64,000 nt of DNA from Loripinus fragilis. Lineage: Eukaryota > Mollusca > Bivalvia > Lucinida > Lucinidae. Below are positions 50,944 through 62,207 of this stretch, piece after piece. How positions within the stretch are numbered: position 1 is the stretch's first letter; the number at the start of each line of letters is the position of its first letter. Position numbers and translations under genes: made by a program. Under the pieces are notes generated by a model that was not told where the DNA came from, searched no databases, and saw nothing but the letters and a program-made list of their open reading frames with translations. The stretch is taken from assembly GCA_964019695.1 (NCBI GenBank), contig OZ026515.1:127532375-127596374 (forward strand). The letters are read 5' to 3'.

Positions 50944-51610
50944 TATATAAACTCTTTTGAAAACAATATAAAAACTCGATTTATGCTCAACTGTGTGGAC
51001 CCAGAAGAAGCAGTCAGGTAAGCATCCACACTGTTTTCAGTACAACATACAGGGATTTATTTTGGAGTCGGCCATTGGACATTGTCCGAAAATAGTTCCA
51101 GAGGTCGAGAGTTTGCTGTCCAGCTTGGAAAGTTTGTCCGAGAGGATTTTTAGGAAGTGCTTACTGTACGGTACTGCACAGTGATGCAATAGTATTTTTG
51201 TTTTATAAAACCATCGCTGATTGGCCAAATTTCTGTAAGCGTCAGACTGGTTTGCTTAATTTTACCCTGTATATACTTATTCACTAAAGCAAACCAGTCG
51301 TAGTGTTTTGCTACACGGTGCCGGATTGATCTATTGCATCCTGTTAAAATTTATCTCGAAGCAGGTAGCATATTTGCATTTGCATTCACCGTTAAATGAC
51401 TTAACTGCCGCAAAGAAAAAATAGTAACTCAAGTTTTTTATGCCCAAAAACAGTTTGCCCGCTCCATTATTACCTGACCAGCCACTTTCCGTGGCTAACA
51501 AGTCTTGCAGCAGCCCCCAATAGCAGCAAAAAAAACCCCATTAACTTCCACTGAATAACAAGCTCCAGTCTCATCATTAAATAAAAAGCCAGCCATTTAT
51601 TCAGGCCACA

Positions 51611-51615
51611 CTTAC
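51611..51615. repeat. Target-site duplication, left copy (CTTAC)
   Basis: CTTAC lies immediately outside the left LTR and is repeated directly outside the right LTR. A 5-bp duplication is normal for Ty3/Gypsy-type integrases and indicates an undisturbed single insertion. Confidence 0.92.
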
Positions 51616-54157
51616 TGTTACGACATAATGCCGGTCAGGAAGGAAGAGGGGAAATCTTATTGGAAAATTCCTTTTTGCGATGACGATGCTACCAGGGAAA
51701 AATAATGCACACAACTAGCAAAAACTTTTCAGTACTTTATGTACTAAGAAAACATCAACAACACATTAATATACAATGACACCACTTACGCTGTTATTTC
51801 TGGCTAATTGACCATCCTATTCTAGAGCAAGTTGCCACTCCAAGATCGTTTCAATTAGAACCAATCTTGGACTGTCCTGTTCTAGATGTACGTCAACTAG
51901 TCAGAAATAAGACACGTAAAGAATATGATTAACGTATAACTTAAGAAAAAAAACAATTGGATCCTTTAATATTTAAGTTCTCGTATTGACGAGAAATCTC
52001 GAGATTATACGCGTCTCGCGAACACTATGTCTTCTAAGCTGCACGTGTGTCTACTTCAGACCATCGGCGCTGAGGTGATCGAACCTGTACTTTGGTCGTC
52101 ACTGGATTAACGAAATCGTGTTATCTGTTACGCGTACTGCTGATCGTCACTCAAGACGTCAGTATTAATATATGTCCTCCTGATCATATCCCCGCGTTGG
52201 GGCGTCAGATTTTTCATATAACCATTCGAGCCGGTTGGCTTCCCATTTGGTTGTACTACGTTGTAACGATTGGGGCTTTGATCCACGCTGGTTGTGGCCT
52301 AAGGGGGACAACTATTATGTGCCCTCAGGTACTAATCAACGGCTCACCAACTTTCAGCCTCCAACGTAGGAGGGGACACAAGAGATGATTCTGCAAAAAA
52401 CAATCTATATTTAGAATCTCAGAATCACTCTTTTGCGTCGATAATGGGGTTGTTCGTTCGAAGTTCACAAAAATAGAAATAATTTCAGTGGTCTTACTCT
52501 TTTAAATTACAGCCTAACCCTATAAGCGCGCGATTAGCCCACACCCGTGGGTGTATGGCTAACGGCTCCCATGCGGTTAGGATGGATCGGCTCTTCTAAA
52601 TACCCACACTTAAACTTATATAATAGAGAAGTATTTTTTAGTGACTGGCCTATGTCAGCGCTAAACAATACCTCTTATGCCAAACGAACAAACCCATACG
52701 TAACAAACTCTTCTATACACTGTCGTAACGTCACCCTGGTTGAGACGCTATCGCAGCCGAAACATCAAGATCCTGTGGCCCTTTTTCCCTTCAAGGTCAC
52801 GTTATCTAGATAGTTTCGAGGTTTACACATACTGATACCAATTCTCTTAAAATTCCAGGAAAAAGGTTGAACAGTGTGGTGCCGACGTAACGTTTGGACG
52901 TTTACGTCGGACATCACCCTGCCCACGCACTAATTTCGTACATGTATAACGTATCAGTTGTAAACAACTAATTATGACCTCTCGGCAAAACATATACATC
53001 AATATTGAGAGATTACATTCTGCTGTTTTATGTGTGTAAAACCATACAATGCTTTCTTACATTTATTTTGGTGTAACACAAAAATGCTTTACATTTACTT
53101 TGGTGTAACGAAAATATCTTACATTTACTTTGGTGTAACAAAAAATATCTTACATTTACTTTGGTGTAACATTACACCTACCTAATCTCTAAACATACAT
53201 GTCAGCTATCACCTTATTTATGTAAGTGTGTTGTAGTGTATGCACCTAACCCTTATTCTTATATGCGTCAGATATAACTCGAGGTGACACATACAGGTCG
53301 CTACAGAAAGTCGATTATCACTGGCAGTTAAATCGTCTTTCCAACAACGCCGTACTAATCACAACAATTTAAAATCTAGCTGCTAAAATTGTTTTTCACC
53401 TATCGGTCCCTGGTAAATCTTTCAGCATGCCATTATAGTTTTAGGTGCAGGCCCGACATGGCCTGTGACTACTTTTGTCCGAAATAACCCGACGAGTCCA
53501 TCCGGACAGCTTTTACTATAGCCGCAAGAATGGTCCCGGCAGATTTTTTTTTGGCAATACGCATGTGCGTAACTTCATACGCAAGTGCGTAACAATCGCT
53601 ATTTTCACCAAAAAACCGGGACGTTATTGATAACACCCGAAAGAACACATACACGGAATGCTGGCCGATTCAACAGATGTCAAAATAGAAAACGAGTGAC
53701 TTATTATTTCAATACAATGTGACATGCTAGAGACATCGCGATTCAATGCAATTACTCGGATCGCCATCGCCCTGTCATGTACAATATCAATACAGTAACA
53801 ACATATATAACTTCACGTACCTTTTATAATAATGAATAGCATCTCTATATCGAACCTTTCATCGGTATGTTTAAAATGTCCCCTAACAAGAATGGGAAAT
53901 TCCATCCTTTATATATTGAAAAACGCACAAGATTTCCGAGATATTCAAGAAGAATAAGGAAAACGTGCAAGCGTTGATAAATATAGATACAATGAATTCC
54001 ATCTCAGACAAACCGACCTTTTATTGGGACTATCAATAGAAAGAGTACCGTATCATGGTTCGAATAGGTGCCCAGGTGCATACCTAAACCACTGCGTATT
54101 TGTGCGTATACGCAACCATAGCTGATTCTGTTATTCCAGCCATTCTGTATCGTAACA
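51616..54157 (-). repeat. 3' LTR of the retrotransposon (left on + strand)
   Basis: The 2542-bp repeat matches 59661-62202 at an offset of 8045 bp, with equal length and about ten substitutions. On the + strand it starts TGTTACGACA and ends ATCGTAACA. It contains a four-unit tandem subrepeat and several short palindromes. Two + strand ORFs (52092-52388 and 52547-52813) are mirrored in the other LTR, but they are not credible genes. Confidence 0.96.
53057..53170. repeat. Tandem subrepeats inside the left LTR
   Basis: Four copies of TTACATTTACTTTGGTGTAAC are separated by short A/T-rich spacers (period about 30-32 bp). The last runs into the palindrome GGTGTAACATTACACC. Repeated modules within an LTR can be enhancer-like, but no factor can be named. 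Confidence 0.85.
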
Positions 54158-54161
54158 AAGG

Positions 54162-54172
54162 CCCTTCCTTTT
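54162..54172 (-). promoter_or_regulatory. Polypurine tract
   Basis: On the - strand AAAAGGAAGGG lies four bases before the 3' LTR edge, the expected place for plus-strand priming. A further purine-rich run lies just upstream of it in the element. The assignment is by position and composition. Confidence 0.6.
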
Positions 54173-54281
54173 GGGAGAAAAAGGAATGACTTTTTCTTAC
54201 GATACACGATGCAGAAAAGAAGGAATAATACAGAATAAATATATAATACAACATATATACACGTGCGACTTAAATGGCGGA

Positions 54282-57200
54282 CTACCTGGAAAGATAGTCT
54301 GCCCCCACATTGTCTTGTCCTCGGATTGCCACAATCCTAAATCTGTATGGTTGGAGCTTTAATGCCCAACGCATAATTCTGGGATTCAATGCCTTAGCAG
54401 TCTGCATGAATGATAGGGGTTTGTGATCACATTCCAGGACAAATTCTTCCCCAAAGAGGTATTTCCTGAACTTTTCAATTGCCCAAATAATTGCTAAGCA
54501 TTCTTTCTCAATTACAGAATAATTTCTTTCCCGGGGTAACAACTTCTTACTAGCGTAGGCAATTGGTAATTTACCTTCCCCCTCAAATTCTTGCAGTAGT
54601 ACAGCTCCGATTCCGATATCGGACGCGTCTGATCTAAGTATGAATGGTTTCCCTTCATTAAAGACAGGTAATCTCAGAATAGGGGAGGATGTAAGACGAC
54701 TTTTCAACGTTTGAAAAGCCCTTTCGTGATGACTTAGCCAGTCCTTAATTCGGTTTGGGCGATCTTTCTTCGTTAGATCGGTTAAAGGTGCTGCAATTTC
54801 AGAGAAATTGGGGATGAATTTCCGATAGAACCCAGCTAAACCCAAAAAACCTCGGACTTGTTTCTTAGTAACGGGCCTTTGTGCATCTTTAACAGCCTGT
54901 ATCTTGTCATCTTTAGGCCTTAATGTTTGGTCTTGAATATTATGGCCTAGGCATTCAATTTCACTGTACCCTATTTTACACTTAGAGGGTTTTGCAGTAA
55001 GTTTAGCAGCTCGCAATCTATCTAAGGTGGCTTTTATGGATTTTAAATGTTTTTCCCAAGTTTCCGTGAAAATCCACATGTCATCTACGAAGCTATCGAC
55101 ATTTCTCAGACCTTGCAATACTATGCGTATGAGACGACAAAAAGAGGCCCCCGCATTAACTAAACCGAAAGGCATGGTTTTAAACTGGAATAATCCCCTA
55201 GGTGTTTCAAAGGCTGTATATGGCCTTGACCTTTTGCTGAGGCCTAATTGCCAGTAACCTTTACATAAATCCATTTGCGAATAGAACCTATGCCCTGACA
55301 TTCTATTAATAACTTCCTCCATATTTGGCATAGGTTCCGCATCGAATTCCGTAACCTTATTAAGCTTGCGGAAGTCAATACAGAATCTAACCGACCCATC
55401 TTTTTTTGGAACTAACACAATGGGCGAAGAGTAAGGAGAGATCGAAGGTTCGATCACGCCTAGCTCAATCATCTCATCTATTTCAGATTCCATTATCTCT
55501 CTGGTTTTATATGGTAAAGGGTAACCCTTAGACCTAACAGGTTCTGCAGTTGATAATTTGATATCATGCTCCAATAATTCGGTCTTGCCTGGTATACTGG
55601 TCAGTACATCTGGGTATTTGGCCAGTAATTCTTTGACCTCTTTTTTCTGTTCGTCTGTAAGTTCGTCCGAGATACTAACATCTCGATATGTCTCAATTTC
55701 CTTATTAGAAGGAAATGTACAGTCCTCAAGTGAATACTCGTCACTTTCGTCGTCATCATCTTCGCTTAACGGCATACTCGCTTCGGCGGATAATAAACAG
55801 TGAGATGCTTCGGTTTTCCGTTCAACATAGAGCCTCAAAATATTGGCGTGATATGTATGGATGTAACCGTTTACGTTTACCCGGTAGTCAACACGGTTCA
55901 ACACTTCTACTATCTCGAACGGTCCCCGCCATTGTAGCAATAGCTTATTACTATCGGTGGGGAGTAGTAATAGAACTTTATCTCCCACTTTGAAAGAACG
56001 AGGTTTCGCTCGTCGATCATAATACACCTTTTGTTTTCCTTGCACTTTTTGTAAATTTTGCATTGCCAACTCGCAAGTATGCTCGAGACGGTTCCGTAAA
56101 TTTATCACGTAATCATAGGTTGAGCGAACCTCTTCATCTTCCACCTCGTCTGTCCATAATTCTCTTAAAATTGCCATCGGACCGCGTACGTTTCGTCCAT
56201 ACAATAATTCAAACGGTGAAAATCCTAAAGACTCCTGAGGTACTTCCCGAACTGCAAATAAGAGTGCAGGAAGATACCTATCCCAATCCTTAGGGCGTTC
56301 AGCGCACATTCTTCGCAACATTTGTTTGAGCGTCGCGTGTGATCGCTCTACTAAACCATTACATTGAGCATGAAATGCTGACGTAGTCAGCTGCTGTAAT
56401 GATAGCAATCTTGCTACTTCCTTCATAATTTCAGACGTGAATTGTGATCCACAGTCCGTTAACATTTCATCGGGTACGCCAACCCTACTAAACATCTCAA
56501 CTAATGCTTCTGCTACGCGCTCGGTCTCGATACTAGGTAATGCAATGGCCTCAGGATAACGCGTCGCGTAATCCATCATTGTTAAAATGTATCTTGAGCG
56601 GTTGTTCGATCGGGGCTCAATTGGTCCTACAATATCTACTGCTACACGCTTAAAAGGAGTATCGATTAATGGTAGCCGACCTAAAGGCACCTTTGCTACC
56701 CTGCCCTTTTGAACGGTCCTTTGACATATGTCGCAGGATTTGCAGAAACGTGTCACGTCGCCGCAAACACCTGGCCAAAAAAATTCTGCCACTACCCGAT
56801 CGATCGTCTTACGAATGCCTAAATGGCCTGCCATGAGCGATTCATGGGCCAAAGTCATAACCCTATCGGTCAAACTCGAAGGTACAACCAGCTGCGAAGT
56901 AGTTTTACCACGCAAAGTAAACTGCCGATAGATTAACCCCTTCTTCATTATGAACTTTGTCTCTCCGCGGTGTATGCCCCGACTCACGGTCACGTTGCCT
57001 AACTCTACTCGCTTCCGTATATTCGAGAGCTTTGGATCCGAAGCCTGATCCAACTCGATTGCATTCCTATCACTATTGATAATCTGATCTGGGACTTTAA
57101 GTTTTTTATATGTACGCTCGTCTTTTTTCGCTTGTGACCTAGTTACTACGCTCGCTGCGAAATGTGACATATCTGGCAATTTCGATCCGTCGATGTTCCC

Positions 57201-58832
57201 TATAACTAGATCATACAAAGTATCCTCCATGCATAAGGCTTCTGTAGTGCCATTAAAAAATGGACACTCCACGCTAATACGCGCCACTGGGTATTTCAGT
57301 TTGGACTCATTAATAAGAGTAACATCTAACTCTTTCCCTAACATTTGCTCATCGGATACTAAGTCCCTTCTAACCACTACACCGGTACAACCCGTATCTC
57401 TCAAAACTCTGACCTCCTTCCCATTTACGGTGCCTACCGCCGTCGGTAGTCTAGATCTTAAAAAATAGCAAGTACCCTTGCCATCCTTATGGGGATTCTC
57501 CTTATGATTCTCAATTGGGTCGTGCATTTTAGCATGATACACGCTATGCACTCCCTTATCTGTACTTTGTTCTCCCTTTACTTTACAAAAGTTGACCTGA
57601 TGGTCGACTTTATCATTATTATAGTTCCTATTGGAATTCCTACTGGGAGCTGACTGATTCCGACGGTAATTATTACGGCCTCGATTCCAATTACGACCCC
57701 TATTTTGCCATTTTCCCCCTTGATTTGGAGAATTAAATTCCGCACTTGATGCTATTTCCGTACCAGCCGACACCCTCTTGCTCTTGTGCCAACAATTATG
57801 TGTTTGATGGGCTTTACCACAAATCTTACAAGAAATATTTGATTTTCGATCAACCTGATTTCCATAATTATGCGGAACTTGACTCTTAGTCTCACGATGC
57901 CCTTTTGCGACGCATCCGGGAACTCCACCCCTTGCATCGGCGAACAAATCCGCCTCATGGGCTAACTCACCCAGGGCCTTAAACGTCTTAGGTTTGAGAT
58001 ATAAATAGAGCTCATGACTGCAACAGTCAAGGAATTGGTCTCGGGCCAAAAAATCACAAACCGCCTCGTAGGTCTTTTCGACCTTAGCCAAACCCAGCCA
58101 TTTATCAAGGTAGCTCGCTAGCCTACCGCTAAATTGTCTGAAAGTTTCGGCTTTCTCGGGCCTACAATCCCTAAATTTCTTACGAAAGGATCGTTCGGTG
58201 AGGTCGAAATTGGTAAGCAGAGCCTCCTTAATCTGACCATAATCCGACTGGTCATCTCTGGACAGCCTAACGAAGACTTCCAAAGCGCGTCCCTTTAATA
58301 AGGCACTTAAGTATGATGCCCACATGGACGGGTCCCATTTATTTGACAAAGCATAACTTTCGAACCTAGTTAAATAGCTATCCATCTTATCCGTATGTTC
58401 GTCAAAGTATGGAAGCTTGGGACTCCTAGGATTTGAACTTTTCTCTTTGGGCCCCCAGGGATGTGAAGTGGTCTCGGCCTCGATTTTTTTTAGTTCTACT
58501 TCGGCCTCAATTTTTTTTAGCGCAATTTCCTTTTCCATTTGCATTTCCTTATCCTTGCGCGCGGCCTCAATTTTCAATTTTTCCGCCTCAATCCTTAACT
58601 TTTCTAATTCCCGATCCTTATCTTTTTGCTCCCTATCTTTCTCTTTTTGCTCCCTTTCTTTATCTTTTTGCTCCCTTTCTTTATCTTTTTGCTCGGCCTC
58701 CCTTTTCTCTTTTTCATATTCCCTTTGGGCCAACCTTTCCTCCCTTTCTAAATCTTGTTGCCTTTTAAGATAATCCCTTAGTTCTTGCCCTTCATATCCT
58801 AATTCCCGTGCTAATGAAATATGTTTATCCAT
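54282..58832 (-). CDS. Gag-pol polyprotein of the LTR retrotransposon (1516 aa)
   Basis: This is a single uninterrupted ORF with no gag-pol frameshift. Residues 1-120 are a charged, coiled-coil-like region with KEREQKD-type repeats; about 130-300 is gag capsid-like; 335-347 is a zinc knuckle of the form CX2CX3HX4C. Protease: DTG at 479-481 with LVIG near 543. Integrase: His663, His670, Cys700, Cys703, then Asp733, Asp793 and Glu829 (DD35E), and a GPF module at 970-972. Reverse transcriptase: Asp1188 and the FVDD box at 1248-1251. RNase H: about 1398-1516, with Asp1402, Asp1469 and a terminal GADYLSR. The integrase therefore precedes reverse transcriptase. All catalytic residues I could look for are present, so the protein is plausibly functional. 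The ORF ends about 125 bp before the 3' LTR. Confidence 0.95.
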   Translation of the reverse strand: MDKHISLARELGYEGQELRDYLKRQQDLEREERLAQREYEKEKREAEQKDKEREQKDKEREQKEKDREQKDKDRELEKLRIEAEKLKIEAARKDKEMQMEKEIALKKIEAEVELKKIEAETTSHPWGPKEKSSNPRSPKLPYFDEHTDKMDSYLTRFESYALSNKWDPSMWASYLSALLKGRALEVFVRLSRDDQSDYGQIKEALLTNFDLTERSFRKKFRDCRPEKAETFRQFSGRLASYLDKWLGLAKVEKTYEAVCDFLARDQFLDCCSHELYLYLKPKTFKALGELAHEADLFADARGGVPGCVAKGHRETKSQVPHNYGNQVDRKSNISCKICGKAHQTHNCWHKSKRVSAGTEIASSAEFNSPNQGGKWQNRGRNWNRGRNNYRRNQSAPSRNSNRNYNNDKVDHQVNFCKVKGEQSTDKGVHSVYHAKMHDPIENHKENPHKDGKGTCYFLRSRLPTAVGTVNGKEVRVLRDTGCTGVVVRRDLVSDEQMLGKELDVTLINESKLKYPVARISVECPFFNGTTEALCMEDTLYDLVIGNIDGSKLPDMSHFAASVVTRSQAKKDERTYKKLKVPDQIINSDRNAIELDQASDPKLSNIRKRVELGNVTVSRGIHRGETKFIMKKGLIYRQFTLRGKTTSQLVVPSSLTDRVMTLAHESLMAGHLGIRKTIDRVVAEFFWPGVCGDVTRFCKSCDICQRTVQKGRVAKVPLGRLPLIDTPFKRVAVDIVGPIEPRSNNRSRYILTMMDYATRYPEAIALPSIETERVAEALVEMFSRVGVPDEMLTDCGSQFTSEIMKEVARLLSLQQLTTSAFHAQCNGLVERSHATLKQMLRRMCAERPKDWDRYLPALLFAVREVPQESLGFSPFELLYGRNVRGPMAILRELWTDEVEDEEVRSTYDYVINLRNRLEHTCELAMQNLQKVQGKQKVYYDRRAKPRSFKVGDKVLLLLPTDSNKLLLQWRGPFEIVEVLNRVDYRVNVNGYIHTYHANILRLYVERKTEASHCLLSAEASMPLSEDDDDESDEYSLEDCTFPSNKEIETYRDVSISDELTDEQKKEVKELLAKYPDVLTSIPGKTELLEHDIKLSTAEPVRSKGYPLPYKTREIMESEIDEMIELGVIEPSISPYSSPIVLVPKKDGSVRFCIDFRKLNKVTEFDAEPMPNMEEVINRMSGHRFYSQMDLCKGYWQLGLSKRSRPYTAFETPRGLFQFKTMPFGLVNAGASFCRLIRIVLQGLRNVDSFVDDMWIFTETWEKHLKSIKATLDRLRAAKLTAKPSKCKIGYSEIECLGHNIQDQTLRPKDDKIQAVKDAQRPVTKKQVRGFLGLAGFYRKFIPNFSEIAAPLTDLTKKDRPNRIKDWLSHHERAFQTLKSRLTSSPILRLPVFNEGKPFILRSDASDIGIGAVLLQEFEGEGKLPIAYASKKLLPRERNYSVIEKECLAIIWAIEKFRKYLFGEEFVLECDHKPLSFMQTAKALNPRIMRWALKLQPYRFRIVAIRGQDNVGADYLSR

Positions 58833-59640
58833 TTTAGCCTATTGTTGGGAATGGTATGAGTCAACTATACTGTTGAAAATAAATAAGGGTTCGCTTTGTC
58901 CCTTTTAAATAGGTATGGGCTAACCAACGTTCGCGCTGGTAAACTAATAATTTTACTAGGGATTTAAATGACGTTACATATGAGTAACGTAAAGTACAAC
59001 GTATAAAAGATCACCACGGAAAGGTGCCTAGGATATATATCAACTTTAAATAGGCCTTCCCTGAACGTATTTGACTAAAAAACGTCATTCATTTTCTCGC
59101 ATTTATGTCAAGAAATGTATACCTACGCGATATTAATATAAACGCGTTACAGTCAAGTCAACAGTCACTTGTCATAGCAAGACATAATAATTGACTAAAA
59201 TAATCTTTCTATGGACTTCTTCTAATAATAGAAATCAGTTGAGTGGCGTCACACACTATGACGTCACTGAGGTGATTTAAATTATTAGTACCCTCAAACG
59301 ATATGAAATTTTCCACATCAGTATCCTTAATTAATAGGAATACAGGGCATAAGCCAATACACAATGATATGGGTAAAATAAAGGTGGACAAGTCTAATAA
59401 TAAAACTCTGACAAATTTTCCTTGGGTTTTATACCCTAATGGCAATCCACAGAACAAGAAAGTATGGGTCCCCTCAGAATGTTATGTGATGACTTATTTA
59501 CATGTGTCGCACTTCATCACAGGGGAACGCATGCAATCAGTACTGTGTGTTGACACTCACCACCTTTCTTGTAAAGAAAAACTACTAGTGTGCGCCCGTA
59601 GCAACGTCACAGCAGAGAAATTTGCCAATAAAACCTCAAA

Positions 59641-59659
59641 AATCCCACTTCTGACACCA
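59641..59659 (-). promoter_or_regulatory. Primer binding site (tRNA-Leu type)
   Basis: The + strand reads AATCCCACTTCTGACACCA, which matches the 3' end of animal tRNA-Leu including CCA as I recall it. The - strand is therefore complementary to that tRNA over 19 nt. One base separates it from the 5' LTR. Leu-primed elements are known among Ty3/Gypsy retrotransposons. Confidence 0.85.
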
Positions 59660-59660
59660 T

Positions 59661-62202
59661 TGTTACGACATAATGCCGGTCAGGAAGGAAGAGGGGAAAT
59701 CTTATTGGAAAATTCCTTTTTGCGATGACGATGCTACCAGGGAAAAATAATGCACACAACTAGCAAAAACTTTTCAGTACTTTATGTACTAAGAAAACAT
59801 CAACAACACATTAATATACAATGACACCACTTACGCTGTTATTTCTGGCTAATTGACCATCCTATTCTAGAGCAAGTTGCCACTCCAAGATCGTTTCAAT
59901 TAGAACCAATCTTGGACTGTCCTGTTCTAGATGTACGTCAACTAGTCAGAAATAAGAGACGTAAAGAATATGATTAACATATAACTTAAGAAAAAAAACA
60001 ATTGGATCCTTTAATATTTAAGTTCTCGTATTGACGAGAAATCTCGAGATTATACGCGTCTCGCGAACACTATGTCTTCTAAGCTGCACGTGTGTCTACT
60101 TCAGACCATCGGCGCTGAGGTGATCGAACCTGTACTTTGGTCGTCACTGGATTAACGAAATCGTGTTATCTGTTACGCGTACTGCTGATCGTCACTCAAG
60201 ACGTCAGTATTAATATATGTCCTCCTGATCATATCCCCGCGTTGGGGCGTCAGATTTTTCATATAACCATTCGAGCCGGTTGGCTTCCCATTTGGTTGTA
60301 CTACGTTGTAACGATTGGGGCTTTGATCCACGCTGGTCGTGGCCTAAGGGGGACAACTATTATGTGCCCTCAGGTACTAATCAACGGCTCACCAACTTTC
60401 AGCCTCCAACGTAGGAGGGGACACAAGAGATGATTCTGCAAAAAACAATCTATATTTAGAATCTCAGAATCACTCTTTTGCGTCGATAATGGGGTTGTTC
60501 GTTCGAAGTTCACAAAAATAGAAATAATTTCAGTGGTCTTACTCTTTTAAATTACAGCCTAACCCTATAAGCGCGCGATTAGCCCACACCCGTGGGTGTA
60601 TGGCTAACGGCTCCCATGCGGTTAGGATGGATCGGCTCTTCTAAATACCCACACTTAAACTTATATAATAGAGAAGTATTTTTTAGTGACTGGCCTATGT
60701 CAGCGCTAAACAATACCTCTTATGCCAAACGAACAAACCCATACGTAACAAACTCTTCTATACACTGTCGTAACGTCACCCTGGTTGAGACGCTATCGCA
60801 GCCGAAACATCAAGATCCTGTGGCCCTTGTTCCCTTCAAGGTCACGTTATCTAGATAGTTTCGAGGTTTACACATACTGATACCAATTCTCTTAAAATTC
60901 CAGGAAAAAGGTTGAACAGTGTGGTGCCGACGTAACGTTTGGACGTTTACGTCGGACATCACCCTGCCCACGCACTAATTTCGTACATGTATAACGTATC
61001 AGTTGTAAACAACTAATTATGACCTCTCGGCAAAACATATACATCAATATTGAGAGATTACATTCTGCTGTTTTATGTGTGTAAAACCGTACAATGCTTT
61101 CTTACATTTATTTTGGTGTAACACAAAAATGCTTTACATTTACTTTGGTGTAATGAAAATATCTTACATTTACTTTGGTGTAACAAAAAATATCTTACAT
61201 TTACTTTGGTGTAACATTACACCTACCTAATCTCTAAACATACATGTCAGCTATCACCTTATTTATGTAAGTGTGTTGTAGTGTATGCACCTAACCCTTA
61301 TTCTTATATGCGTCAGATATAACTCGAGGTGACACATACAGGTCGCTACAGAAAGTCGATTATCACTGGCAGTTAAATCGTCTTTCCAACAACGCCGTAC
61401 TAATCACAACAATTTAAAATCTAGCTGCTAAAATTGTTTTTCACCTATCGGTCCCTGGTAAATCTTTCAGCATGCCATTATAGTTTTAGGTGCAGGCCCG
61501 ACATGGCCTGTGACTACTTTTGTCCGAAATAACCCGACGAGTCCATCCGGACAGCTTTTACTATAGCCGCAAGAATGGTCCCAGCAGATTTTTTTTTGGC
61601 AATACGCATGTGCGTAACTTCATACGCAAGTGCGTAACAATCGCTATTTTCACCAAAAAACCGGGACGTTATTGATAACACCCGAAAGAACACATACACG
61701 GAATGCTGGCCGATTCAACAGACGACAAAATAGAAAACGAGTGACTTATTATTTCAATACAATGTGACATGCTAGAGACATCGCGATTCAATGCAATTAC
61801 ACGGATCGCCATCGCCCTGTCATGTACAATATCAATACAGTAACAACATATATAACTTCACGTACCTTTTATAATAATGAATAGCATCTCTATATCGAAC
61901 CTTTCATCGGTATGTTTAAAATGTCCCCTAACAAGAATGGGAAATTCCATCCTTTATATATTGAAAAACGCACAAGATTTCCGAGATATTCAAGAAGAAT
62001 AAGGAAAACGTGCAAGCGTTGATAAATATAGATACAATGAATTCCATCTCAGACAAACCGACCTTTTATTGGGACTATCAATAGAAAGAGTACCGTATCA
62101 TGGTTCGAATAGGTGCCCAGGTGCATACCTAAACCACTGCGTATTTGTGCGTATACGCAACCATAGCTGATTCTGTTATTCCAGCCATTCTGTATCGTAA
62201 CA
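59661..62202 (-). repeat. 5' LTR of the retrotransposon (right on + strand)
   Basis: This is the second 2542-bp LTR. Because the element reads leftwards, this copy should drive transcription. The tRNA-complementary site lies one base beyond its inner edge. Differences from the other copy include single substitutions near 59957, 59979, 60338, 60829 and 61089, and a pair near 61723. I did not recognise a core promoter with confidence. Confidence 0.96.
61102..61215. repeat. Tandem subrepeats inside the right LTR
   Basis: The same four-unit array as in the other LTR, with one C/T change at the end of the second unit and otherwise the same spacing. Confidence 0.85.
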
Positions 62203-62207
62203 CTTAC
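62203..62207. repeat. Target-site duplication, right copy (CTTAC)
   Basis: This is the partner of the CTTAC at 51611-51615, directly abutting the CGTAACA end of the right LTR. Confidence 0.92.

Larger units (their letters stand above)
51616..62202 (-). mobile_element. Complete LTR retrotransposon, Ty3/Gypsy-like with Gmr1-type gene order
   Basis: The 10,587-bp element is bounded by two 2542-bp LTRs that begin TGTTACG and end CGTAACA, a perfect 7-bp terminal inverted repeat. It is flanked by the 5-bp duplication CTTAC. It is transcribed leftwards, antisense to the NSD-like gene, and sits in the DNA downstream of exon 18. It holds a tRNA-Leu-type primer binding site, one intact gag-pol ORF and a polypurine tract. 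The LTRs differ at about ten positions by eye, so the insertion is recent. Gag, protease, integrase, reverse transcriptase and RNase H occur in that order, the arrangement described for the Gmr1 group and not the usual Gypsy order. No envelope-like ORF is seen. Confidence 0.95.

Noticed and set aside
52092..52388. 98-codon ORF (and 52547-52813, 88 codons) present in both LTRs
   Set aside because: It is duplicated only because the LTRs are nearly identical. It lies antisense to the element, has no recognisable domain and no separate support.
58417..58773. 118- and 111-codon + strand ORFs over the gag N-terminus
   Set aside because: They are composition shadows of the KEREQKD-type repeats on the other strand.
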